A stretch of DNA of 64,000 nt from Wohlfahrtiimonas larvae (GCF_039543665.1 NZ_BAABKE010000006.1:1-64000), one strand, 5' to 3'; positions 8,737-17,972 are shown, numbered from the stretch's first letter. Notes: a model not told the origin generated them from the letters alone. A program made the numbers and translations.

Positions 8737-11661
8737 CTAAAAATTGTAGTTGAATCCAATCTGAAGCTCGGTATTCTTAAATTTATTCTTACCTTTTTGA
8801 TAGCCAACATGTGCAAATAGGGAGATATCTTTAGAAACATGACCCTGAGCACCAACTTTCATCTCCCAGACATTACGACCAATACGGCTAGACTCCTTCA
8901 TGTTATTAACATAAATTGCATTATCCATGCCATTATGCAACCAGTTCATTTCCACATATGGACGCAATGCATCATTATTATCACGATAGCCATAGAAACG
9001 TGCTCCCAAACGAGTATTCAAACCTTTTGCTTTATTATTTCTGAATCTAGTTCCTGTGCCATCAACCATATTTTTCATTTTAATATAGTTGTAAGTCACT
9101 TGAGCATGCGGCTCTAACACCCAACTCGTATTATTATCATCACTTTGACCGACAATAAAACCATGGCCTGCTTCAATCGAAATAGCAAAACCATGACCAT
9201 TATATGAAGTTGAGCCTGCTGTCCGCTGTCCTTCATAAGTGGCAGATTTAAGTTTATTGCGGTACTTCGCTAAGTGCCCCCACATATCAATGTATGGACC
9301 AATATCATCTTGCTTGAACCAACTATAATAAGCGCCTAATTGATATCCATGGACACGACCATCTGTCTTAGTTCCTGTTTGCAAGGAGCGATTTTTAACA
9401 TCACTATACCCATATCCACCATAGATACCAAATACCTTACCTCTTTCTTCATTTTGGTCTTGATATAAATCCCAACCCAATTGAATCAATGTATTTTCAA
9501 TTTTCAAGGATTGAGTATTTTCCATATGTTTAGTCTTAGTTTCGTTATATTGGATTCTTCCCCAAACAGTTTCATCTGGCTTACGAACATTATCACGACG
9601 ATCCAAAATATTCTGATTAAACATATTAGCAGCAGCATATTGCATACCTAAATAAGCCCCAACAACAGGATTCTTTAATAATTCAGATGGATCTATTGGA
9701 ACTTCAGGATCAGTCGGTTTTGTTGGGTCAAAATTGACTAAATAAAATCCTTGTTCACCATTACCATTGGTATCAACTGCTGATAATTTATACTCATATA
9801 AACCATAGGTTACTGCATTTCCCAATTTGAAAGCGCGATTATCTTGTGTGCCAAGCGTTTGAATTAAGCGAATACCATGCGCTTCTGTTTGTACTTCTGA
9901 CTCTTCTATTTTAGTAATATAAATATTGCTAGCTGCATCTCCCAATTGAACATTATCTAAAATTAACATATCGCTTCGGCTAGCTTCTGCACCTTTATTT
10001 AAGGTTGTACTCAAAAGAATATCACCACCATTAGCAATAAATGTTCCCATTGCGCCATTATGACCACTAATTTTTAAAACATTTCCTGACAATCCCTCAC
10101 CACGAAGGTCAATAATACCAGAGTGTTTAAATTCATTGACACCTGCTAAATGCGCTTGAACAATTCCTGTTTCTGATACAGAGATATTATTCACACCAGG
10201 AACAGCTAACTCACCAGTTTTATCCACTTGTGTGGCATTCGATTTTACAAACTTAATAGTCCCTTGATTATCAATATTACCACCAGCAAAATTAGATACT
10301 GCTACATTTTTGGTATCATTCTCAACATGTCGTAATTCAAATACACCGCCTTTTTCATTCACAAAGTCCATTTTAGCATCAGCTAAAATACGACCTGTGA
10401 TTGTGCCTGAGTTCGTGATACTTGAATCTAATTGGCTCGTAGATCTAATTGCTAAATCATTTTTTGCACTGATTTTCCCTTCATTATTAAGCTGATTACT
10501 CCCTTCAGCCAAAAATACACCAGCCTCAGATCCACCTTTAAGTACAGAATTTTGACCAAAATTTAAAACACCTTGTTGATTTGTACTTAAAACGATAGCA
10601 CTTTGACCATTACTAGCATCTACAATACCATTATTCATAATAGTTGCAGCGCCTTGCGATTTATATTGAATTAAATAAATCCCATATGCATCTGATACAA
10701 CATTGCCGCGATTAATGATTGTTGTTTCACCTAAGCCCTCATTTCTAGAAAAGATACCAACACCACTCCCTGTGACTTTAATATTTGCAGCAGTATCAAT
10801 AGTAATTTTTGAATCTTTATCGCCTTTTGGGTTGATGGCTGCACTAACCCCATGCACCCCTTCTTCATGTATATGTACCTTAGATTTAGAATTTTCAACC
10901 TCAATATTAATGTCAGGATTATCTAACAAAATATTAACATTGCCTGTACCTTCTAATACTCGAGCAAAAATAGCATTACCATTATTAGTTTCAATCAAAC
11001 CTTTGCCTAAAAAATAAATTGACGCATCACCATGGTGAGTGTTTGATTCAATAGCATCCGCAATACTCGAGTCCTCGCCACCAAAAACAGCATAGTTTTT
11101 AACATTCAAAGTCGCATCTCTATGAATTGTAATTGTTGAATTCCCACCTTTTTCAGAGAAATTTTCTAACATCACTGCTGTATCAGCAAGCTTCCCAAGG
11201 ACAACATTATTTTCACCAGAAAAATCCAATGCCAAATTTCCTTCCGCCGTATCTCTCAAAGATACATAAACACCCGATGCAAAATTATTATTAATTAAAT
11301 TCAAACCATCTACAGATAAAGAAACATCTCCCTGATCTGCTGTATTTAGCAAAGCAATCGCACCATCCTGAATCCAATATCCTCCATCATGGTTTTTCTG
11401 TGCATCCATAATGACATTACTAACTTTGTATTCACCAACAGCATCTGTAACAAGAACTGATCGTAAACAAGTACTATCTTGCATAACACCATTTGCATCA
11501 AATTCACAGGACTGCGCATAACTCATACTGATTAATATAGCCATCGTTCCCATTATCATTGGGCTTGATGATTTTGATTTGCTCTTACTTTTCGCCAATT
11601 CTGATACAACAATACATCTTTGTGTAACAGCACACCAAATAACCTTAAAAACACTATTCAT
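8737..11661 (-). CDS. Type Va autotransporter with extended signal peptide
   Basis: The 974 residues split into an extended signal peptide region (ESPR; MNSVFKVIWCAVTQRCIVVSE type, residues 1-50, cut probably near SYAQS), a passenger of about 620 residues, a proline-rich linker (DPTKPTDPEVPIDPS) and a C-terminal beta-barrel of about 270 residues ending in the aromatic NYNF. The passenger is built of imperfect repeats with NxGxI/V cores (for example TIINRGNVVS, TIMNNGIVDA, SITNSGTITG), as expected for a parallel beta-helix adhesin. Cys residues are almost absent outside the first 65. The start has GGATAGGGAATT before it. The specific target is unknown; adhesin or surface-attachment function is inferred from architecture. 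Confidence 0.88.
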   Translation of the reverse strand: MNSVFKVIWCAVTQRCIVVSELAKSKSKSKSSSPMIMGTMAILISMSYAQSCEFDANGVMQDSTCLRSVLVTDAVGEYKVSNVIMDAQKNHDGGYWIQDGAIALLNTADQGDVSLSVDGLNLINNNFASGVYVSLRDTAEGNLALDFSGENNVVLGKLADTAVMLENFSEKGGNSTITIHRDATLNVKNYAVFGGEDSSIADAIESNTHHGDASIYFLGKGLIETNNGNAIFARVLEGTGNVNILLDNPDINIEVENSKSKVHIHEEGVHGVSAAINPKGDKDSKITIDTAANIKVTGSGVGIFSRNEGLGETTIINRGNVVSDAYGIYLIQYKSQGAATIMNNGIVDASNGQSAIVLSTNQQGVLNFGQNSVLKGGSEAGVFLAEGSNQLNNEGKISAKNDLAIRSTSQLDSSITNSGTITGRILADAKMDFVNEKGGVFELRHVENDTKNVAVSNFAGGNIDNQGTIKFVKSNATQVDKTGELAVPGVNNISVSETGIVQAHLAGVNEFKHSGIIDLRGEGLSGNVLKISGHNGAMGTFIANGGDILLSTTLNKGAEASRSDMLILDNVQLGDAASNIYITKIEESEVQTEAHGIRLIQTLGTQDNRAFKLGNAVTYGLYEYKLSAVDTNGNGEQGFYLVNFDPTKPTDPEVPIDPSELLKNPVVGAYLGMQYAAANMFNQNILDRRDNVRKPDETVWGRIQYNETKTKHMENTQSLKIENTLIQLGWDLYQDQNEERGKVFGIYGGYGYSDVKNRSLQTGTKTDGRVHGYQLGAYYSWFKQDDIGPYIDMWGHLAKYRNKLKSATYEGQRTAGSTSYNGHGFAISIEAGHGFIVGQSDDNNTSWVLEPHAQVTYNYIKMKNMVDGTGTRFRNNKAKGLNTRLGARFYGYRDNNDALRPYVEMNWLHNGMDNAIYVNNMKESSRIGRNVWEMKVGAQGHVSKDISLFAHVGYQKGKNKFKNTELQIGFNYNF

Positions 11662-11825
11662 AATTCCCTATCCTCTTATTATTCTAAATATAGTGATAAC
11701 AATTTTCTCCTCTATATAATTAAGTGTAGAATAGGTTTTTAATTTATTGTTGTGAGTGATAAATAAAAATTTATATTCAATAACAGCCAACTACGTTACT
11801 AATTCATTCACTATAAAAACGCTTA

Positions 11826-12896
11826 TTATTTTTTATTTATTTGCTGATCAATTGCCCACTGGATATGATTTTTCAAAAACTCTTCATCAGTTTCTAAGTC
11901 TTGTAATGCACCAATAATTTCAGGATTATAATCTGCATTACCCAAAGCTACTGTAATGTTTCGAATGAAACGAGCATGCCCAATTCTGCGAATTGGCATT
12001 CCTTCTGTTTTTTTGAGAAAAGTGGCTTCATTCCACTTTAACAAATCCAACAAACTAATATTATTGAGCGAATGCCTTGGCGTAAAATCCTCTAAAATCT
12101 CATGATTCGCAAAACGATTCCATGGACAAAACAACTGACAATCATCACAGCCAAAGATCCGATTACCCATTAATGGACGTAGTTCTTCATCAATTTCACC
12201 ATAATGTTCGATTGTTAAGTAAGAAATACAACGGCGTGCATCCACAACATGAGGCTCTACAATAGCCCCTGTTGGACATTTTTGAATGCATTTAGTACAG
12301 CGCCCACAGTGTTTATCCACAGGTTCACTTGGGATAACAATCGGCAATGTAATGAACAATTCGCCCAAGAAAAAGTATGAGCCTTTCTCTCGATCGATGA
12401 TCAGAGTATTTTTACCACTGAATCCCAAACCTGAGCGTTCTGCTAATTCACGCTCCATAATCGGTGCGCTATCCGTAAATGCACGAAACTCTACATCAGG
12501 AAAATGTTCACGAATCCATTCACCTAATTTTGTTAATCGTTTACGGATTACATTATGATAATCACGCCCTAATGCATAACGGGCAATATACGCTTGCTGA
12601 TCTTGCTTGAGTGTGATCATCGCTTCTTCATTATTATGATAATATGGCAATCGGAACGTCAAAATACTTTGCGTATTGTCCATCAATCGCCCGGGCTCAA
12701 AGCGAAGATCACCATGCTTTTCCATATAATCCATCGTGCCGTGATAACCTTTGGCTAACCAAGCTTCATAACCTGCTTTCACATCCAATGGATCAGGCGA
12801 TTGACTACTCACATGCGTAAACCCCAAAGATTGGGCTTTTGCTAATAATGCGTCAATAAATGTCGCATCATTACAATTGGCAAACTGCTTATCCAC
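11826..12896 (-). CDS. queG: QueG, epoxyqueuosine reductase
   Basis: QueG is a cobalamin- and Fe-S-dependent cytosolic enzyme that reduces epoxyqueuosine to queuosine in the tRNA anticodon loop. Two [4Fe-4S] motifs are visible: CGRCTKCIQKCP and CDDCQLFCPW. The surrounding FTDSAPIMERELAERSGLGF and KNTLI segments match the family. No ATG fits the start: the reading frame extends to a TTG at 12921-12923 with no ribosome site, while GTG at 12894-12896 leaves an N-terminus of the length seen in E. coli QueG. I prefer GTG, which overlaps the coaD end by eight bases. 356 residues by this choice. Confidence 0.9.
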   Translation of the reverse strand: MDKQFANCNDATFIDALLAKAQSLGFTHVSSQSPDPLDVKAGYEAWLAKGYHGTMDYMEKHGDLRFEPGRLMDNTQSILTFRLPYYHNNEEAMITLKQDQQAYIARYALGRDYHNVIRKRLTKLGEWIREHFPDVEFRAFTDSAPIMERELAERSGLGFSGKNTLIIDREKGSYFFLGELFITLPIVIPSEPVDKHCGRCTKCIQKCPTGAIVEPHVVDARRCISYLTIEHYGEIDEELRPLMGNRIFGCDDCQLFCPWNRFANHEILEDFTPRHSLNNISLLDLLKWNEATFLKKTEGMPIRRIGHARFIRNITVALGNADYNPEIIGALQDLETDEEFLKNHIQWAIDQQINKK

Positions 12897-13380
12897 GTAA
12901 CTTACTATGTAATCCCACTTCAACGATTGGATGAATAAAATTACTCACATCACCGTGCAGGCGAAATGCTTCTTTAATCATGGATGAAGAAATGAACGAA
13001 TATTTTTCTGATGGTGTTAAAAAAAGCGTTTCCACTTCTGGGCGCAAATTACGATTCAGACTTGCCATTTGAAATTCATATTCAAAATCTGAAACCGCAC
13101 GCAATCCACGAATAATGACATTCGCATTCGCTTCTTTCATGTAATGCACAAGCAAAGTGCTAAAGCCTTGAACTTCAATATTTTCATCATCCTGAAAAAT
13201 TTCTTCTGCCATTGCAATGCGTTCTTCCACGGTAAACAACGGGCGTTTAGAAGGCGAAGTTTCACTCGCAACTGCCACAATTACTTTGTCAAAGATACGT
13301 GCAGCCCTTCTTGCAATATCAATATGCCCATTTGTAATGGGATCAAATGTTCCCGGATAAACTGCAATGGTTTGTGTCAT
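12889..13380 (-). CDS. coaD: CoaD, phosphopantetheine adenylyltransferase
   Basis: CoaD transfers AMP from ATP to 4'-phosphopantetheine, the penultimate step of coenzyme A synthesis. The 163-residue protein has the nucleotidyltransferase motif YPGTFDPITNGHID (residues 8-21, T/HxGH type), IIRGLRAVSDFEYEFQMA and the C-terminal ISSSMIKE loop, all expected. The length matches the family (about 160). It overlaps the start of queG and is divergent from the methyltransferase gene 44 bases away, so that short gap must hold both sets of start signals. Confidence 0.96.
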   Translation of the reverse strand: MTQTIAVYPGTFDPITNGHIDIARRAARIFDKVIVAVASETSPSKRPLFTVEERIAMAEEIFQDDENIEVQGFSTLLVHYMKEANANVIIRGLRAVSDFEYEFQMASLNRNLRPEVETLFLTPSEKYSFISSSMIKEAFRLHGDVSNFIHPIVEVGLHSKLRG

Positions 13381-13424
13381 AATAATCTCTTTATTGTCAC
13401 AAAAGAAAATGGATATTATAGCTT

Positions 13425-14186
13425 ATGTCGGCATTCAATCACCGAGCTTTATTGCACAAAAATCCTGATTTATTTCAAGACCATGCTTTTTTACACCATG
13501 AAATCGCAGAAAGGCTCGTAACTTATCTGCAAGAAAATCCAAATTTTGCACCAAAAAATATTTTAGAAATGGGCAAAGTAGACCAACAATTGATGACTGT
13601 CTTTCAAGAAGCTTATCCTAATACAAATTATGCTGAGCTACATGAAGGCGATGATCAAGCACCTGCGGATCTCATCATCAGCAATCTATACTTGCAAGAT
13701 TCTGCCAATATTGAAACTACGATTCAAACCATGAAGAATCATTTGAATCCCAATGGCAAAATCTTCCTAAGCACCATTGCTGAAGGCAGTTTTGAAAATT
13801 GTATGATGGTGGATGGCCCAGAATTTAATGAATATCCTTCCATTAAGCGCTTAGGTGATTATCTACATTCACAAGGCTTTGTGGATGTCATTATGCATTT
13901 AGAAAAAATCACTCTGCAATACAATGATCTCAAAGCATTATTGAAAGATATTCGGGTAGCAGGTGGACGATTACAAGCACCATTGATGAAAGGTTTGCGT
14001 ACTCAAAATTGGTATCAAGCTTGGGTGAATCACATGCATCAACAAGCGGATGACAACGGTATTTACGAAATCACCATCGAGATTTTGTACGGCCATGCGC
14101 AAATGCCGCCATTGCACGCAGCACCATTGAATGAAAAGAACGAAGCTTTCTTTGATTTGAAAAAGCTCCGTACTCAGAATTTATAA
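13425..14186 (+). CDS. BioC/NDUFAF5-like methyltransferase-fold protein with degenerate motif I
   Basis: The 253 residues align in pattern with BioC and NDUFAF5: a leading RALLHKNPDLFQDHAFLHHEIAERL, a Post-I region DLIISNLYLQD (residues 82-92), NHLNPNGKIFLSTI (105-118), and a closing YEITIEILYGHAQMP. The SAM-binding glycine motif, normally DxGxGxG, is ILEMGKVD here (46-53), with the later glycines lost. It may therefore not methylate, or may bind a different ligand. NDUFAF5 is an arginine hydroxylase for complex I, and malonyl-ACP methyltransferase BioC starts biotin synthesis; neither role is shown here. It stands alone, divergent from coaD. Confidence 0.65.
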   Translation: MSAFNHRALLHKNPDLFQDHAFLHHEIAERLVTYLQENPNFAPKNILEMGKVDQQLMTVFQEAYPNTNYAELHEGDDQAPADLIISNLYLQDSANIETTIQTMKNHLNPNGKIFLSTIAEGSFENCMMVDGPEFNEYPSIKRLGDYLHSQGFVDVIMHLEKITLQYNDLKALLKDIRVAGGRLQAPLMKGLRTQNWYQAWVNHMHQQADDNGIYEITIEILYGHAQMPPLHAAPLNEKNEAFFDLKKLRTQNL

Positions 14187-14209
14187 TCTTTCGATCAATT
14201 AAGTATTGG

Positions 14210-14250
14210 ATTGCTCTTCACTCAATATCAAATATGAAGAGCAATTTTTT
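14210..14250 (+). terminator. Intrinsic terminator after the methyltransferase-fold gene
   Basis: An 11-bp perfect stem, ATTGCTCTTCA (14210-14220) / TGAAGAGCAAT (14235-14245), is followed by TTTTT on the plus strand. The convergent DUF2314 gene ends just to the right. Confidence 0.85.
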
Positions 14251-14261
14251 ATATTGAGCTA

Positions 14262-15077
14262 TTAGTGAACTGTTGCGCTCTTGTTATTCAACAACTCAGC
14301 CAATGTATTCCAACCATAAGCTTTCGCGTAATCTTCTGCTGTTTTGCCAAAATTATTTTTAACAGATGCATCTGCACCTTTTGCTAACAAAGTTTTCACA
14401 GAAACTAAGTTACCTGCAATCGTTTCACGAATCAGCATTGTATTGCCCATTTCATCCACATTTGTTAATTCAGCAGGATGTTCCACCAAAAACTCACCCA
14501 ACGATTCTTCCGTATTTTGATCCATCGGATGAATGTCATGTTCAGCAGCATCAAATAACATCAACGACACAGAAAAATCTTCATTGAATGCTAAGCCCCA
14601 AGCTTGATCATGCTCTTTACGCTCTTTAGCACCCATTAATTTGCGAATTGCTTGAATCGAAAAACCACCACAAACTGTTTCGCCATCACTCAACAACCAA
14701 TCTTCCACATCGCTCACACGAATACTCACTTGATCGCCCACTTCTACATTCGTCAATTCATTCGGCTCATTGATCAAAGTGCCCATGATTGCTTCGCCAT
14801 CAAAGTAAATATCGTTAATCCACATGTGTTCTACAATTGGCTCATCACCTTCCACATCTTGAGAGAATGCAGCTTTCACACTCGCAATCGACAATGCAGG
14901 AATAATTCTGCGATATTCCCATGATAATTCACGCCAAAAATATGGGAATGTTGCTTGTGCACGTTCAAATGCATCCATCAAAGATTCTTCATCTTGCTCC
15001 ACAAAAGTGATCAAATCTTCCTTGTTTGTATCTTCAACATCTGTATTTTTGCGCTTAAAAAAGTTAAATATTCCCAT
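14262..15077 (-). CDS. DUF2314 protein with C-terminal ankyrin repeats
   Basis: The 271-residue soluble protein has a DUF2314 core (about residues 38-110; landmarks FPYFWRELSW, VKAAFSQD, EHMWINDIYFDG, INEPNE, VSDVEDWLLSDG). After a less conserved middle it ends with ankyrin repeats (about 205-268; GNTMLIRETIAGNLVSVKTL then GADASVKNNFGKTAEDYAKA). DUF2314 is linked by family knowledge to immunity-like and stress-associated small proteins without a defined activity; ankyrin repeats suggest protein binding. An uncharacterised exported protein lies immediately upstream in the same direction, 45 bases apart. Confidence 0.75.
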   Translation of the reverse strand: MGIFNFFKRKNTDVEDTNKEDLITFVEQDEESLMDAFERAQATFPYFWRELSWEYRRIIPALSIASVKAAFSQDVEGDEPIVEHMWINDIYFDGEAIMGTLINEPNELTNVEVGDQVSIRVSDVEDWLLSDGETVCGGFSIQAIRKLMGAKERKEHDQAWGLAFNEDFSVSLMLFDAAEHDIHPMDQNTEESLGEFLVEHPAELTNVDEMGNTMLIRETIAGNLVSVKTLLAKGADASVKNNFGKTAEDYAKAYGWNTLAELLNNKSATVH

Positions 15078-15122
15078 GAACCAATCCTTCTAAGATCTAT
15101 TTTAAATTTATCGAATAATATT

Positions 15123-15596
15123 TTATTCCAAATTTCCGATCTTCTCTTGTAAAGATTCCATATCAACTTTCAAAAAAGTTTGATCATCTTCCCCTTCAAC
15201 AATAAATTTAATACCGATAACTTCTTCCCCTAGTTTAAGCAATTCTATTTTTGATGTAGATGATTCCTTTGGATTTTCTGATGACTCTTCTTTACCATTC
15301 ACAAAATAGGTTATTTTGTGAGCCACTTGAGAAAACATTTGCGTTTCTTCATTAAAATCCCAAGTAAAATTTTGTCTTACTTTAAAAGAATCTTTATCAT
15401 CTTTAGCTATTAATATATCTAGCCCTTCATTAGATGGTTTTAAAGCAGTTAAATTCAATAATTCCGCCTCTTCATTTTTTGCGCTATAAGCCCAAACGCC
15501 ATACAAATCAGATTTTGTTATAATTTGGGTAAATCCAGCATTCATGAAGACAGCCATGATTAACAATAAAACTAGTCTTTTCACAATTTTTAACAC
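15123..15596 (-). CDS. Exported protein of unknown function
   Basis: I do not recognise this family. The 157-residue product begins with a typical signal peptide (KRLVLLLIMAVFMNAGFTQ) and then a mature part rich in Lys, Glu and beta-strand-like sequence, with DLYGVWAYSAKNEE near its start, a pattern often seen in small lipocalin-like or stress-response periplasmic proteins. I chose the GTG at 15594-15596 because AAGGAAAG lies just before it; longer in-frame starts up to 15656 have no such site. It probably shares a transcript with the DUF2314-ankyrin gene. Confidence 0.6.
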   Translation of the reverse strand: MLKIVKRLVLLLIMAVFMNAGFTQIITKSDLYGVWAYSAKNEEAELLNLTALKPSNEGLDILIAKDDKDSFKVRQNFTWDFNEETQMFSQVAHKITYFVNGKEESSENPKESSTSKIELLKLGEEVIGIKFIVEGEDDQTFLKVDMESLQEKIGNLE

Positions 15597-15763
15597 AATA
15601 CTTTCCTTATTATTTATATTCATCATAATTTTTTTATACATTTTCGAATTTTCCAATCAAATTTGCAAACTGATTATTTTAATTAATCACTCAGATAAAA
15701 CATCTTTTTAACGCACCTATTTAAAAGTACTAAAATGATCCCCATTGATTGATGTAATTATCC

Positions 15764-15769
15764 TATAAT
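15764..15769 (+). promoter_or_regulatory. Possible -10 element for the A-type carrier/amidotransferase genes
   Basis: A perfect TATAAT lies 30 bases before the A-type carrier start. No good -35 is found at the usual spacing (CATTGA is the nearest), so activator dependence or a weak promoter is possible. Confidence 0.35.
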
Positions 15770-15799
15770 TAGTTATTCATGTTTTACTTGGAGAATCTT

Positions 15800-16114
15800 A
15801 TGTTTTCAGTAACAGACAACGCATTCAAACAGCTCGATGCACAATTAGCCGCATCCGCTGAAAAATACATCAACATCGCCATTCGTAAATCAGGTTGCTC
15901 TGGTTATAAATATTTCATCGAATTGTGTGATGACACAACGGACAAATTGATCCTAACAGAAAGCCCTGTAACAATTGTTACAGATAAAGCTAACGAACCT
16001 TACATGCAAAACGTGCAATTGGATTACATTCAAGAAGGCTTAAATCGTAGCTTTAAGTTCAGCAATCCAGATGCAAAAAGTGAATGTGGTTGCGGCGAAA
16101 GCTTCATGTTTTAA
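15800..16114 (+). CDS. A-type Fe-S carrier protein (IscA/HesB family)
   Basis: The 104-residue protein carries the three cluster-binding cysteines of the family: Cys33 in SGCSGYKY and Cys96/Cys98 in CGCGESF. It should hold and pass on [2Fe-2S] or [4Fe-4S] clusters to apo-enzymes in the cytosol; which of IscA, SufA or ErpA it matches cannot be settled by eye, and no isc or suf genes are adjacent. I start at 15800, with TTGGAGAA before the ATG, rather than at an in-frame ATG 21 bases upstream. The amidotransferase gene starts 14 bases after its stop. Confidence 0.88.
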   Translation: MFSVTDNAFKQLDAQLAASAEKYINIAIRKSGCSGYKYFIELCDDTTDKLILTESPVTIVTDKANEPYMQNVQLDYIQEGLNRSFKFSNPDAKSECGCGESFMF

Positions 16115-16128
16115 CTAAGGAATAAATT

Positions 16129-17907
16129 ATGTGTGGAATTGCGGGGATACTAAGTTTTACAGACGTGCGCCCAGAAGCATCGCTTTTGGAGAAAATGAGT
16201 GCGCCACTTCAAAGACGTGGACCAGATGGCGGTAAAGTTTTTTGTGAAGGGCCGATTGGCTTTGCGCATCGTCGCTTGGGTATCATTGATGTAGATTCGC
16301 GTGCGGATCAACCATTTCATGATACTGAAACTGGCAACACGATGGTTTTCAACGGCACGATCTATAACTATCGTGAACTGCGTTCTGTCTTAAAAGATAA
16401 AGGCCATAAATTCCATACAGAAAGTGATACAGAAGTATTATTGAAATCCTATGCCGAATGGGGCGAAAAATGCTTAAGCCATTTGGTGGGCATGTTCGCC
16501 TTTGCCATTTGGGATCGCAAAAAACAAAAGATGTTTGTGGCACGTGATCGCATTGGCATTAAGCCTTTGTATTTCTCACATGATTCAAAGAATTTCCTAT
16601 TTGCATCGAATACTCAAAGCTTACTCGCTTCTAAACTAGTGGATACAGATATCAACCCAATTGCCTTGCAATATATGTATACATTGCATGCAGTTGTGCC
16701 TGCACCTTATACGATCTTTAAAGGCATTCATAAATTAAAGCCTGCCCATTATTTGTGGGTGGATTTACAAGGCAAAATTGAAGAGTTCCAATATTGGTCA
16801 TTGGATGCAGAAAACAAACACAGCGATTGGACAGATGCCGATTGGACAGACGCCATCGAAGATAAACTCCGCACAGCTGTGCGCCGCCGTTTATTGGCAG
16901 CGGATGTTCCTGTAGGCGTTTTATTATCAGGTGGATTGGATTCATCGTTGATTGTAGCTTTAGCGCATGAAGAAGGCATTAAAGATTTACAAACTTTCTC
17001 CATCGGCTTTGAAGATCAACCTGAAGAGAAAGGTTCAGAATTTGAATTCTCTGATCAAGTGGTTGAGCGTTACCAAACCAATCACTTCAAATATTTGATT
17101 GAAAATGGTCAAGCATTAACGCGCTTACCTGAAGCAGTTTCACAAATGGCGGAACCTCTATTTGGGCAAGATGCAATTGGCTTCTACTTATTATCTGAGC
17201 AAGTTTCCAAGCAAGTTCGTGTAGTCCAAAGCGGACAAGGCGCGGATGAAGTATTTGGCGGCTATTTCTGGTATCCACAAATGGCAGAAAGCAAAGAGCG
17301 TGATCCTTTATTGCGTTTCAGCCAATACTATTTTGACCGCGATTATCCTGAATTATGCGATACATTTGCACCAAAATTCCAAATGGATGACATCGTGGGC
17401 GAATATGTCCGTGATCAATTAACGAAGCCTTATGCTTCCACTTATTTGGATCAAGTTTTCCGCTTTGATACCACAGCATTGATCGTGGATGATCCTGTCA
17501 AACGCGTGGATAACATGACAATGGCGCATGGTTTAGAAGCTCGTGTTCCATTCTTGGATCATGAATTGGTAGAATTAGCAGCAAGCATGCCAGAGCATTA
17601 CAAATTAATGCATGGCGGCAAAGGCATTTTGAAAGAGATTGCTCGTGGTAAGATTCCTGATAGCATCATTGATCGCCCGAAAGCCTATTTCCCAATGCCT
17701 GCATTGAAATATGTTCGTGGTGAATTCTATGACATGATGCATTCAGCATTGACGAGCGAAAAAGCAAAATCACGCGGCATTTTTAATCCAAAATATGTTG
17801 ATCGCTTGTTGAATCATCCTGAATCACCGGATAACTTCACTCGTATCCAAGGTTCTAAATTGTGGCACGCTGCCCTATTAGAAATTTGGTTACAAGAAGT
17901 TTTGTAA
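16129..17907 (+). CDS. Asparagine-synthase-like amidotransferase, NAGGN (AsnO) type
   Basis: The 592-residue protein begins MCGIAG, giving the N-terminal Cys2 glutaminase nucleophile, and has the ATP-pyrophosphatase loop SGGLDSSL near residue 267. The details HAVVPAPYTI, EFSDQVVERY, SQMAEPLFGQDAIGFYLLSEQVSK and SGQGADEVFGGYFWYP resemble N-acetylglutaminylglutamine amidotransferase more than AsnB. That enzyme amidates the dipeptide osmolyte made by NAGGN synthetase. The synthetase and acetyltransferase partners, usually adjacent, are missing here, so plain asparagine synthesis remains possible. It follows the A-type carrier and ends before a hairpin. Confidence 0.75.
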   Translation: MCGIAGILSFTDVRPEASLLEKMSAPLQRRGPDGGKVFCEGPIGFAHRRLGIIDVDSRADQPFHDTETGNTMVFNGTIYNYRELRSVLKDKGHKFHTESDTEVLLKSYAEWGEKCLSHLVGMFAFAIWDRKKQKMFVARDRIGIKPLYFSHDSKNFLFASNTQSLLASKLVDTDINPIALQYMYTLHAVVPAPYTIFKGIHKLKPAHYLWVDLQGKIEEFQYWSLDAENKHSDWTDADWTDAIEDKLRTAVRRRLLAADVPVGVLLSGGLDSSLIVALAHEEGIKDLQTFSIGFEDQPEEKGSEFEFSDQVVERYQTNHFKYLIENGQALTRLPEAVSQMAEPLFGQDAIGFYLLSEQVSKQVRVVQSGQGADEVFGGYFWYPQMAESKERDPLLRFSQYYFDRDYPELCDTFAPKFQMDDIVGEYVRDQLTKPYASTYLDQVFRFDTTALIVDDPVKRVDNMTMAHGLEARVPFLDHELVELAASMPEHYKLMHGGKGILKEIARGKIPDSIIDRPKAYFPMPALKYVRGEFYDMMHSALTSEKAKSRGIFNPKYVDRLLNHPESPDNFTRIQGSKLWHAALLEIWLQEVL

Positions 17908-17930
17908 CTCATAGCTCAAACCATTAACTA

Positions 17931-17957
17931 AGCATCATCCCCATAAGGGATGATGCT
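17931..17957 (+). terminator. Hairpin terminator before uvrC
   Basis: An 11-bp perfect stem AGCATCATCCC / GGGATGATGCT with a five-base loop is followed by AATTATTA. The T-run is weak, so read-through into uvrC is likely. Confidence 0.6.
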
Positions 17958-17972
17958 AATTATTAAAATAAT

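Noticed and set aside
11565..11600. Lys-Ser repeat near the autotransporter N-terminus as a phase-variable tract
   Set aside because: The codons differ between repeats (AAA AGT AAG AGC AAA TCA), so no simple slippage tract is present.
12897..12923. Longer queG reading frame beginning at TTG
   Set aside because: No ribosome site and extends 35 bases into coaD; GTG at 12894-12896 gives the usual N-terminal length.
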